Assembly: GCA_002425685.1 (NCBI GenBank)
Contig: DIMS01000029.1
Span: forward strand, 1-9,871
Source: Synergistaceae bacterium UBA5560
GTDB taxonomy: Bacteria; Synergistota; Synergistia; Synergistales; Aminiphilaceae
Length of the DNA: 9,871 nt
Reading direction: 5' to 3'
Made by a program: the position numbers and the translations under genes. The notes below the pieces were generated by a model. That model saw only the letters and a program-made list of their open reading frames with translations, was not told where the DNA came from and did not search any database. Positions 1-5,714 of the stretch are shown here, piece by piece (the stretch's first letter is position 1; each line of letters begins with the position of its first letter).

Positions 1-168
1 TTCGTTTCCCCGCGTGCCCGCTTGTCGCCTTGCCGTTGCGTCTCTTGGTTCACTTTTTTGCGCGTTTTTTTACTTTCCCCTGTCTTCCTTTTTCCTTTTC
101 CACTCCCCCACCTTCACGCTGAGGCGCGTTTCGCCCCGTTTGCCGTTCCGTTTTCCGCTCCCACCGTC

Positions 169-1581
169 TCAGGCCATCTCCGCGTCCAGGGCGGCCCGAA
201 GACGTGCGACACCCTCGTCCATGGCATCGAAGGAAAGGTTGCCGTAGCCGAGGATGACCCACTCCCCGTAATGCCCCTTGCGGATCGCGTGCCCCTCCAC
301 GGGATGGATCCGCACACCCCTGGCCTCGATGCGGGAACAACGCTCCGCGTCGAAGACGAGGCCGGGAAAGCGTACCACCAGGTGCAGCCCGGCCCCGGCC
401 CCGGCACTCCTGATCTCGTGCCGCCCGGGAAAGGCGTCGGCCAGGTTTCGGACGAGCCGCTTCCGTCCCTCCCGATAGAAGCGTTTCATCCGGGCGATGT
501 GTCGCTCCACCACTCCCTCGTCGAGCAGGTCCGCCACGATCCGCTGCTCCATCGAGGAGGTGTGGTTGCTCACGTCGTACTTGATCCGCCGGAAATCCTC
601 CCCGAGATGCGACGGAACGATGGCGTAGCCCAGGCGGAGGGCGGGGGAGAGAATCTTGCTGAAGGAGCCGATGTACACCGTCGCGGACGGGACAAGCTCC
701 CGCAGAGAGCTCACGGGCAGACCCTCGAAGCGGAACTCGCTCTCGTAGTCATCCTCGATGAGGAGACATTCCGTGGCCGCCGCGTAGGCGGCGAGGTCGA
801 TGCGCCGCTGGACGGAGAGGGTCCCTCCCAGGGGAAACTGGTGCGAGGGAGTGAGGAAGACCGCTCCGGGGCGAACGTTCCGGGGCAGTTCGTCCGTGCG
901 TAGTCCCGCTTCATCCACGGAGAGGGGGTACAGCTCCGTCCCGGCGAGGCGCAGCGTCTGCTGGAAATGGAGGTGCACCGGATCCTCGGTGACGACGAGG
1001 GTTTTGCCCTGCCGGGCGAGAAGGAGAGCGGTGATGCAAAGCGCCTCCGCGGCACCGTTGGTGATGACCAGGTCCCCGGGCGAGCAGGAGATGTCCCGGG
1101 AGCGGGCGAGAAAGCGCGCGAGGGACTCCCGGAGGGCCGGTGTCCCCTCGGGAGCACCGTATCCCCAGGCGTTGGAGGGTGTCCGGTCGCAAACCCGGCG
1201 GAACGACCTGGCCACGGTCTTCCAGGGAATCTCCCGGAGAAGGGGAACGCCGGTGCGAAAATCCACGAGGTCGGCCTCGGCACCGGCCTCGGAGGAGGAA
1301 CCGGAGGACGGGGCGTCGTTCCGGGGAAGGCCGTAGCGGGCGCCCGGCGCGACGAAGGTTCCCGAGCCGCGGCGCGGCGCGACGTATCCCTCGGCGGCGA
1401 GCTGTTCGTACACCTCGAGGACCACGTTGCGGGACACGCCGAGCAGGCGGGCCAGCTCCCGGGACGAGGGGAGCCGCTCCTCCGGTTCCAGGCGCCCCTC
1501 CAGAACGGCGTGGCGGAGCTGGCGGTAGAGCTGCTTCATCAGGGCGTCGGCGTCGTTTCGTTCAAGCGTGAGCCAGTGCAC
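169..1581 (-). CDS. MocR/GabR-type PLP-dependent transcriptional regulator
   Basis: Transcription factor of 470 aa with an N-terminal GntR winged helix (about residues 8-78, including RLPSSRELARLLGVSRN and the wing RRGSGTF) joined by a Gly/Ser-rich linker (about 88-103) to a fold-type I aminotransferase-like domain (about 105-468). The PLP site is visible: TNGAAEAL (174-181), IEDDYESEFRF (275-285, pyridine-N aspartate) and SFSKILSP (306-313) with K309 as the likely Schiff-base lysine; ILGYGNLS (443-450) lies near the end. In this family PLP or an adduct is an effector and the domain is usually not a free aminotransferase. The start chosen is GTG at 1581, with GGAGG 8 nt upstream; an earlier in-frame GTG at 1590 overlaps that ribosome site and is unlikely. 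It is divergent from an EamA exporter, its probable target along with its own gene. PdxR (vitamin B6) and GabR (GABA) are the best-known relatives, but no biosynthetic gene in the window decides between them. Confidence 0.93.
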   Translation of the reverse strand: MHWLTLERNDADALMKQLYRQLRHAVLEGRLEPEERLPSSRELARLLGVSRNVVLEVYEQLAAEGYVAPRRGSGTFVAPGARYGLPRNDAPSSGSSSEAGAEADLVDFRTGVPLLREIPWKTVARSFRRVCDRTPSNAWGYGAPEGTPALRESLARFLARSRDISCSPGDLVITNGAAEALCITALLLARQGKTLVVTEDPVHLHFQQTLRLAGTELYPLSVDEAGLRTDELPRNVRPGAVFLTPSHQFPLGGTLSVQRRIDLAAYAAATECLLIEDDYESEFRFEGLPVSSLRELVPSATVYIGSFSKILSPALRLGYAIVPSHLGEDFRRIKYDVSNHTSSMEQRIVADLLDEGVVERHIARMKRFYREGRKRLVRNLADAFPGRHEIRSAGAGAGLHLVVRFPGLVFDAERCSRIEARGVRIHPVEGHAIRKGHYGEWVILGYGNLSFDAMDEGVARLRAALDAEMA

Positions 1582-1589
1582 GGGCAACA

Positions 1590-1595
1590 CCTCCC
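1590..1595 (-). promoter_or_regulatory. Ribosome binding site deciding the MocR start
   Basis: On the minus strand GGGAGG ends 8 nt before GTG at 1581. The upstream in-frame GTG at 1590 begins within this very motif, so the later GTG is the better start. Confidence 0.7.
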
Positions 1596-1690
1596 GGTGG
1601 TCCTGCGGAAAAAACGCAAAGTGGCTCTGGAAGTGGAATGGATTCGGGCGTATTTCTGGACCATCCTACCACGAAGGGACGATGGTCTTC
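1591..1690. promoter_or_regulatory. Divergent control region between regulator and exporter
   Basis: This roughly 100-bp gap must hold both promoters. No consensus sigma-70 box stands out on either strand. Visible repeats are two copies of TCTGGA in the same direction (1626-1631 and 1655-1660, 29 bp apart) and an inverted pair TGGTCC (1598-1603) / GGACCA (1658-1663). MocR proteins such as GabR bind spaced direct repeats between divergent promoters, so these are candidate operator half-sites. That assignment is inference; the motifs are short enough to occur by chance. Confidence 0.4.
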
Positions 1691-2659
1691 ATGGCAACGG
1701 CTTCTCGAAGGGACGGCTTCTCGGGAGGCGCAAGCGCCGCCGCGGCGGCGCTGCTCTGGGGGGTGAACTACCCGGTCAGCAAATGGGTGCTGCAGGTCGT
1801 TCCGGAAGGACAATTCCTGGCGCTCCGCTTCGTTCTCGCGGTGGCACTCTTTTTTGCGGTGCTGTGGCTTCGGGGGGAATCCCTCGCGATCTCCCGGAAG
1901 GAAGGTTTTCGAACGGCGCTCCTGGGGCTGGTCTGCGTCGGCGTGTACAACATTCTCTGGACCCTGGGGATCCACCGGACGTCTTCCTCCACGTCGGCGC
2001 TCCTGATCTCCTCGTCGCCGCTTTTCGCGGCGATCTGGTGTCTGCTCTTCCGGGTGGAGCCGGTGCGTCCGGCCCGCTGGGTGGGGCTTCTGCTCGGGTT
2101 CTCCGGGGTCTTCTTCATCGTGGAGGCTTCGGGAGGGCTCTTCGCCGGAGACGGCACCGCCGCCCTGGGCAACGCCCTCACTCTCTGCGCAGCCCTGCTC
2201 TTCGCTCTCTACGCCATTCTCGCCAAGCCGCTGCTGGCGAACCATTCGCCGACGAAAGTCACGGCCCTCGCCATGGCCTGGGGCCTTCCGGTGCTCCTGC
2301 CCTTCGGCCTGATCCGGACACCCCTCTCCCTGTGGGTCCTCCCTCCGGCGACCGTTCTCCGGGGCTTTCTCTACGTGCTCCTCGCGGGAACCCTCGGGGC
2401 CTACATCTTCTGGTACCGGGGCGTGCAGCGCATCGGCCCCGTCTCCACCGCGCTCTTCCACTTTCTGACACCCTGCGTCAGCCTCGTGGTGGCGCCGTTC
2501 CTCCTGGGCGACGCAGGGTCCCCCGCCAAGTTCGCCGGCGCGTTCCTCGTCTTTCTGGGCATTCTCGCGGACCGGCTGCCGCCGGGCCTGCTCGTGAAGC
2601 GCACAACACGCACAAAACCAACAACACGGGAGCGAACGACCGGCCCGACGACACCGTAG
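1691..2659 (+). CDS. EamA/DMT-superfamily transporter (probable metabolite exporter)
   Basis: Inner-membrane protein of 322 aa with about ten hydrophobic segments in two tandem EamA repeats (roughly residues 12-133 and 146-283). Family marks include ALLWGVNYPVSKW near the N-terminus, RTSSSTSALLISSSPLF in repeat 1 and GPVSTALFHFLTPCVSLVVA in repeat 2. RhaT/YdcZ/EamA-type proteins move amino acids, sugars or other small metabolites, mostly outward; the substrate cannot be read from the sequence. ATG at 1691 is preferred because AAGGGA lies 11 nt upstream; ATG at 1682 is only 2 nt from it and would add three residues. The protein ends in a hydrophilic Thr/Arg-rich tail (about 303-322), probably cytoplasmic and not a conserved domain. 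It is divergent from the MocR-type regulator, which probably controls it. The first codons hold an 11-bp direct repeat (ACGGCTTCTCG at 1697-1707 and 1713-1723). Confidence 0.92.
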   Translation: MATASRRDGFSGGASAAAAALLWGVNYPVSKWVLQVVPEGQFLALRFVLAVALFFAVLWLRGESLAISRKEGFRTALLGLVCVGVYNILWTLGIHRTSSSTSALLISSSPLFAAIWCLLFRVEPVRPARWVGLLLGFSGVFFIVEASGGLFAGDGTAALGNALTLCAALLFALYAILAKPLLANHSPTKVTALAMAWGLPVLLPFGLIRTPLSLWVLPPATVLRGFLYVLLAGTLGAYIFWYRGVQRIGPVSTALFHFLTPCVSLVVAPFLLGDAGSPAKFAGAFLVFLGILADRLPPGLLVKRTTRTKPTTRERTTGPTTP

Positions 2660-2685
2660 AAGCCGCCGTGCTGTCCGCGGAAAAC

Positions 2686-2700
2686 TGACCGGGGTGGTCA
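2686..2700 (+). repeat. Small inverted repeat after the exporter gene
   Basis: TGACC GGGGT GGTCA forms a 5-bp stem with a 5-nt loop, 26 nt after the exporter stop codon. Only a weak CATTT follows, so it is a poor intrinsic terminator. A further GGTCA-N-ATTT copy follows at 2720-2729, 24 bp after the one at 2696-2705. Confidence 0.35.
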
Positions 2701-2764
2701 CATTTCGACTATCCCTAAAGGTCAGATTTACGTTGACGCACCCCCACAGGGCAGGGTCAGGCGC

Positions 2765-2908
2765 TCACCCCGCCGCACAGCGTTCCAGAATCTTCAGGAC
2801 AACCCGGAGGGAGTTCTCCGGGGAGGAGACGGAAAGAAATCCGAATCTGCCGTGGATGTCGTGTCCGCCGCAGAAGAGGTTCGACCAGGGAAGCCCCGGC
2901 AAATCCAG
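2765..2908 (-). pseudogene. C-terminal remnant of peptidase T (tripeptide aminopeptidase, M20B)
   Basis: The minus strand encodes about 46 residues ending in TAA/TAG-type termination at 2765 that look like the end of PepT. The core GLPWSNLFCGGHDIHGRF matches, from memory, the family ending [20 protein letters not shown], and the following FLSVSSPENSLRVVLKILER fits the last helix (family VTLEGMEKAVQVIVRIAE). PepT is normally about 400 aa with zinc ligands throughout; everything upstream is missing, and the frame runs into unrelated sequence and then an inverted repeat at 2921-2966. It is a relic without function. It could be the end of another M20 peptidase, but the GGHxxHGRF pattern favours PepT. 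Confidence 0.6.
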
Positions 2909-2920
2909 GGGCACGACGAA

Positions 2921-2966
2921 GCAAGGGGGCACGTGCTCCGCCTTTGCCCGGCACGCGCCCCCTTGC
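2921..2966. repeat. 15-bp inverted repeat (strong hairpin)
   Basis: Arms GCAAGGGGGCACGTG (2921-2935) and CACGCGCCCCCTTGC (2952-2966) are complementary at 14 of 15 positions around a 16-nt loop. In minus-strand RNA the odd position is a G-U pair, so the stem is unbroken. Neither side has a T-run, so it is not a standard intrinsic terminator. It begins about 12 bp beyond the recognisable end of the peptidase T remnant. Confidence 0.75.
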
Positions 2967-3023
2967 ATGATCTGCGTCTTCCTTAACCGCCCCGAAAAAC
3001 CATCTCCTCTTCAGGTGTTCTCA

Positions 3024-3037
3024 GGGGGCAAGCCCCC
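3024..3037 (-). repeat. GC hairpin at the end of the DUF3343 gene
   Basis: GGGGGCAAGCCCCC is a near-perfect palindrome (5-6 bp stem) directly after the DUF3343 stop codon on the minus strand. No T-run follows closely; the nearest is TTTTT about 20 nt on. It may protect the 3' end of the transcript or act as a weak terminator. Confidence 0.4.
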
Positions 3038-3038
3038 G

Positions 3039-3278
3039 CTACTCCGACGCTTCCCGCACGTACCGGGCCTCGACGGCGACGGAGGATGCGGCGGCGCACA
3101 CCGCGGCCTCGTCCTCCGGAGCAAAGCGGAGGGCGAGACCGCAGCTTCTGGAGAGGTGGCGCGGCGTGGGACAGAGCGTGCACGTCGTGCCGCGCCGCTT
3201 CAGTTCAGCCGCGAGACGCATGCCGTCCGAGGCGGTGACGAAGAGCGCGTAAACCCACGGAACGGATGCAAGAGGCAC
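3039..3278 (-). CDS. DUF3343 protein (putative Se/S carrier-like)
   Basis: A 79-aa protein with the DUF3343 (PF11823) pattern: YALFVTASDGMRLAAELKRRG (10-30, strand plus helix), then PTPRHLSRSCGLALRF (37-52) containing the family's conserved cysteine (C46). Further cysteines are C33, C36 and C61. The family is annotated only as a putative selenium/sulfur carrier-like domain; its biochemical role is unproven. The start is GTG at 3278, 19 nt after the stop of the reductase gene, with no good ribosome site visible, so translation may be coupled to the upstream gene. Sitting directly behind a double-cubane reductase suggests a role in supplying sulfur or in redox handling for that enzyme, which is inference. 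Confidence 0.85.
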   Translation of the reverse strand: MPLASVPWVYALFVTASDGMRLAAELKRRGTTCTLCPTPRHLSRSCGLALRFAPEDEAAVCAAASSVAVEARYVREASE

Positions 3279-3297
3279 GGTTCGCCGCGACGCGCCG

Positions 3298-4578
3298 CTA
3301 GCGGCGCAGGCTCTCGCCGAAGGCTTCGATGCGGGTCTTGAGCTGCTCTTCGTCGCCCGGCGCGTAGTCCGTCTCCAGGGAGAGAAAGGGGATCCCCTCG
3401 GCGGCGAGGCGTTTCCGGAGGCTCTCCTCCTCCACCTGGTAGGTGGTGCAGAAGCTCAGGGAAAGGTTCACCACGCCGTCGGCGCGGTATTCCCGGGCAA
3501 GGCGCACCACGTCGTCGAAGCGCGCTTCGTTGGGGGAGAAACAGGCGCAGTTGATGCCGTCGAAATAGCGGTGGGCCAGCGCGTCGAGGAGGGAGGGCAC
3601 GTCCTTCGTCTCGGAAAGGGCCACCTTCTGCTCGAAGTAGCGGGTGCCCGTGCAGTTCTCCTCCACCACCACGGCGAGGCCGCTCGTCTCGGCGATGGTA
3701 TGGAACTTCCAGTTGGGAACCACGATGGGCGTTCCCGTCACGAGGATCCGCGGCGCTCCCTTGGGAAAGACTCCTTCGCCTCGGGAGACCCGGGCCTCGC
3801 ACTCCGCCGCAAGGGCTTCCGTCTGGGCGATGAACCGCTCTGGATCGTCGTAGAAGGCGATCTGGCTCACAAGCAACGCGTCCCGCCCGGAGAGGGGCAC
3901 GGGATCGGCCTTGCGCAGGGCGTAGAGGCGGTCGAGAACCCGCCGTTTCCGGTCCACCAGCTCACACCCCCGGAGCAGGCCCTCGGCGGTGAGCGTTTTT
4001 CCCGTCAGCTCCTCCAGACGCCGGGCCAGGGCGCCGAGTTCCTCCCGGAAGAGGGCGAAACCCGCCGGGCTTTTGCGATTGGGCATGTCCATGACGTACA
4101 GGGGTGCATAGTCCCCCAGGATCTCCCAGGCCTTCTTCTTGCCGTCGCAGGTGTTCTCTCCCACGATGAGATCCACGGACTGGAAGTAGGGGCAGGTTTT
4201 GGAAAGTTGCGCCCCCAGTCCCGCCTTGACGAGCGCGCACAGGTTCCGGGGCAGCACCGCCTCGCCCGCGGGCACCCAGAACTGGGACCCCGCGCAGAGC
4301 CCCACGAGAATTCCATCCAGGGCGAGGACGATCTCCTCCGGGACATAGATGCAGAAGGACCCCACCACCCTGCCCCCCTGCTCCTTGTGGGCGAGAAGTT
4401 CCGCAATCCGCAGGCCGTGCACCTCGGCGATGACCATGTTGTAGTAGTCCATCCCCGCCGGGCGGTTCTCCTGTTCGAGGAAGGTCTCCCCGAACAGGAC
4501 CGGAAGCGCGTCGCAGAGCTTGTCGTGCGTCTCCAGGTCCATGCCGAGCCCCTGCCACATGCCGTGATAGTCCGCCAT
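3298..4578 (-). CDS. Double-cubane-type anaerobic reductase (HgdB/BcrC/YjiM-like, 2-hydroxyacyl-CoA dehydratase D family)
   Basis: A 426-aa protein of the 2-hydroxyacyl-CoA dehydratase/benzoyl-CoA reductase subunit family. Features seen: PAGMDYYNMVIAEVHGLRIAEL near the N-terminus, GSFCIYVPEEIVLALDGI (73-90), KTCPYFQSVDLIVGENTCDGKK (127-148), TGTPIVVPNWKF (281-292), EENCTGTRYFE (306-316), and a last domain with INCACFSPNEARF (342-354) and SLSFCTTYQVEEE (373-385). Cysteines fall in an N-terminal group (C76, C95, C114, C129, C144) and a C-terminal group (C309, C344, C346, C377), which fits three plus three ligands for the [8Fe-9S] double-cubane cluster of the Carboxydothermus DCCP type. A single-chain protein with a cognate ATPase matches DCCP/YjiM rather than two-subunit HgdAB. 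Such enzymes reduce small difficult substrates in vitro; the natural substrate is unknown. The start is ATG at 4578 with GAGGAGG 9 nt upstream. The partner ATPase is upstream in the same orientation. Confidence 0.9.
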   Translation of the reverse strand: MADYHGMWQGLGMDLETHDKLCDALPVLFGETFLEQENRPAGMDYYNMVIAEVHGLRIAELLAHKEQGGRVVGSFCIYVPEEIVLALDGILVGLCAGSQFWVPAGEAVLPRNLCALVKAGLGAQLSKTCPYFQSVDLIVGENTCDGKKKAWEILGDYAPLYVMDMPNRKSPAGFALFREELGALARRLEELTGKTLTAEGLLRGCELVDRKRRVLDRLYALRKADPVPLSGRDALLVSQIAFYDDPERFIAQTEALAAECEARVSRGEGVFPKGAPRILVTGTPIVVPNWKFHTIAETSGLAVVVEENCTGTRYFEQKVALSETKDVPSLLDALAHRYFDGINCACFSPNEARFDDVVRLAREYRADGVVNLSLSFCTTYQVEEESLRKRLAAEGIPFLSLETDYAPGDEEQLKTRIEAFGESLRR

Positions 4579-4625
4579 GTTTCCATTCCTCCTCGCACGT
4601 TTTGGAATACAGAATATTGCATAAA

Positions 4626-4654
4626 AGCATAGCACGAAACCGGAAGCGCGAAAA
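4626..4654 (-). promoter_or_regulatory. Candidate promoter for the reductase gene
   Basis: In a local AT-rich patch the minus strand reads TGCTATGCT, an extended -10 (TATGCT at 4631-4626), with a weak TTTTCG at 4654-4649 as -35 and a 17-bp spacer. This would give a leader of about 40 nt. An alternative -10, TATTCT, lies at 4616-4611. It would let the reductase and DUF3343 genes be expressed apart from the ATPase gene. Confidence 0.35.
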
Positions 4655-4714
4655 GGACAGGCGGGCTTCCCGTGACGGACAAGGGGCTTTCCGCTGTGCG
4701 AGGTCAGGACGGTC

Positions 4715-4731
4715 CGAACCGCTACGAACGA
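4715..4731 (+). repeat. 17-bp direct repeat, copy 1
   Basis: CGAACCGCTACGAACGA occurs here and, identically, at 5016-5032. The unit itself contains two CGAAC-like parts 10 bp apart. About 300 bp separate the copies, in the spacer between the TrmO-like and reductase genes. Confidence 0.8.
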
Positions 4732-4890
4732 TGCGTATGGCGGAGGCATGGCAGCGCCTGATACGGGCACTGCGCGTCGAAACCTCCGAGGCGTGGCTGG
4801 AACCCAGCCCCTCCCGCTACCTCAGGCATGGGCCTGCCGCTCGAACACAAAAAGGCACTCCTGGAAAAGTGCGGTGCATCGCCGCAGACG

Positions 4891-4939
4891 GCCGCCGAAC
4901 ACCATGGAAACCTTTTTGCGCAGGCGGAACGCACACAAC
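4891..4939 (-). repeat. Dispersed ~40-bp repeat, copy B
   Basis: Read on the minus strand: GTTGTGTGCGT, three variable bases, GCCTGCG, then AAAAAGGTTT and CATGGTGTTCGGCGGC. It agrees with copy C (5655-5697) at roughly 85-90% over the first 39 bases, and its right half agrees with copy A (6631-6677). Confidence 0.75.
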
Positions 4940-5015
4940 TCTTTGTGCAGAGGTTCCACAGAAAAGAGCGGCAGAACGGAGGGCGTCGCTGCGAGCAAAG
5001 CGACACGAGCCGGTA

Positions 5016-5032
5016 CGAACCGCTACGAACGA
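5016..5032 (+). repeat. 17-bp direct repeat, copy 2
   Basis: This is identical to 4715-4731 (CGAACCGCTACGAACGA) and in the same direction. Confidence 0.8.
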
Positions 5033-5082
5033 GGGCGCCACTCCGAATCCGACCCGACGATCGCGGCGGTCCGAGGCGGGCT

Positions 5083-5634
5083 TTAGAAATCGGGAGAGGC
5101 GGCGAGGACGGGTTTGATGTCCAGAACGGGCGTGCCGGAAAGCGCTTCCAGAGGACGCACCCGGAGGCGACATCCTTCGAGGGAGAGCACCTCCACCCGG
5201 TGCAGACCGATTGGATTGGGACGGGCCGGAGAGCGGGTGGCAAAGACGCCCCGGAGCGGACGCGTCGCGTCTCCCCGGGGATGGACGCGCAGCAGGTCCC
5301 GCCGGGCGAGGTGGAACCAGGTGAGAACGATCACGCATTGCCCCGGCTCGATGCCGTCAAGCCCCTCCGCGAAGGCGGGATCGAGGTGAATCTCCGCTGC
5401 GGGCGCTCCCTCGAATCCCTGGGGAGGGCAGTCCTCCCGGCGCGTCAGGGGCGACCGCACCACTCCCACGGGGCGCAATGCAAAGTCCCCGGCGGCCCCG
5501 CCGGTCCCGCTCCGGAAAAAGTCCTCCCTCCCGGCGTCACGCGGGAAGGGACACGCCGTTCCAAGGGCCTCTTCCGTTGAAACATCCTTGTCGTTACGCG
5601 TGCCGTCACTCTTGTCCTTCGCCTTCTCCATCAT
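5083..5634 (-). CDS. TrmO/TsaA-fold protein (putative SAM-dependent tRNA methyltransferase-like)
   Basis: A 183-aa protein with a TrmO (UPF0066/YaeB) domain at about residues 52-176: LRPVGVVRSPLTRRED at its start, FHLARRDLLRVHPRGD (107-122), then the signature GVFATRSPARPNPIGLHRV (129-147) and LSGTPVLDIKP (165-175). E. coli TrmO uses SAM to N6-methylate t6A37 in tRNA-Thr and is about 235 aa. This protein lacks the extra C-terminal domain and carries a 50-residue polar N-terminal extension of no known fold. Standalone TrmO-like proteins in anaerobes need not act on tRNA, so the substrate is open. The start is ATG at 5634 with a perfect AAGGAGG 7 nt upstream. It lies 80 nt after the ATPase stop and is probably co-transcribed with it; its presence between ATPase and reductase hints at a shared process. 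Confidence 0.88.
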   Translation of the reverse strand: MMEKAKDKSDGTRNDKDVSTEEALGTACPFPRDAGREDFFRSGTGGAAGDFALRPVGVVRSPLTRREDCPPQGFEGAPAAEIHLDPAFAEGLDGIEPGQCVIVLTWFHLARRDLLRVHPRGDATRPLRGVFATRSPARPNPIGLHRVEVLSLEGCRLRVRPLEALSGTPVLDIKPVLAASPDF

Positions 5635-5654
5635 GGCATCTCCTCCTTAGCCAA

Positions 5655-5697
5655 GAAGAACATGAAAACCTTTTTACGCAGGCTTGACGCACACAAC
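5655..5697 (-). repeat. Dispersed ~40-bp repeat, copy C
   Basis: On the minus strand GTTGTGTGCGT, CAA, GCCTGCG, T, AAAAAGGTTT, T, CATG matches copy B with few changes. It fills most of the 80-nt gap between the ATPase stop and the ribosome site of the TrmO-like gene, so it lies in the operon transcript. Confidence 0.75.
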
Positions 5698-5710
5698 TGA
5701 CGCACGCAAC
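5685..5710 (+). repeat. 13-bp tandem duplication
   Basis: TGACGCACACAAC (5685-5697) is followed directly by TGACGCACGCAAC (5698-5710), 12 of 13 identical. The first unit is the edge of repeat copy C, so the repeat end appears to have been locally duplicated. Confidence 0.7.
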
Positions 5711-5714
5711 GTCC

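Larger units (their letters stand above)
2660..3038. other. Gene-poor spacer with hairpins and a gene remnant
   Basis: This 379-bp region between the convergent exporter and DUF3343 genes holds no intact gene. It contains a short TGACC/GGTCA hairpin (2686-2700) just after the exporter, a peptidase T C-terminal fragment on the minus strand (2765-2908), a 15-bp inverted repeat (2921-2966) and a GC hairpin (3024-3037). The patchwork suggests deletion or insertion events. Confidence 0.7.
4655..5082. other. Repeat-bearing spacer inside the reductase cluster
   Basis: Together with the reductase leader this is about 500 bp without a convincing gene, unusual within a same-strand cluster. It contains one copy of the dispersed 40-bp repeat (4891-4939) and an exact 17-bp repeat (4715-4731 and 5016-5032). 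Open frames here on both strands are Arg/Ser/Pro-rich and lack ribosome sites. I recognise no structured RNA. Confidence 0.6.

Noticed and set aside
22..903. Long plus-strand frame opposite the MocR-type gene
   Set aside because: It is the antisense of a clearly conserved gene, has no recognisable domain, and is a usual by-product of high GC content.
1562..2701. 379-codon minus-strand frame opposite the exporter gene
   Set aside because: It is charged, low-complexity antisense of a well-formed ten-helix membrane protein.
4579..4770. Longer start for the reductase
   Set aside because: The extra residues cover the AT-rich promoter-like patch and spacer; ATG at 4578 has GAGGAGG at 9 nt and gives the normal family length.
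4903..5086. 60-aa plus-strand frame starting METFLRRRNAHN
   Set aside because: There is no ribosome site, the composition is Arg/Ser-rich, and its start is just the dispersed repeat; the related copy at 5661 stops after 12 codons.
4579..5710. Possible CRISPR array from the repeats in the spacer
   Set aside because: Repeats are few, imperfect, irregularly spaced and partly inverted; no cas genes are present.
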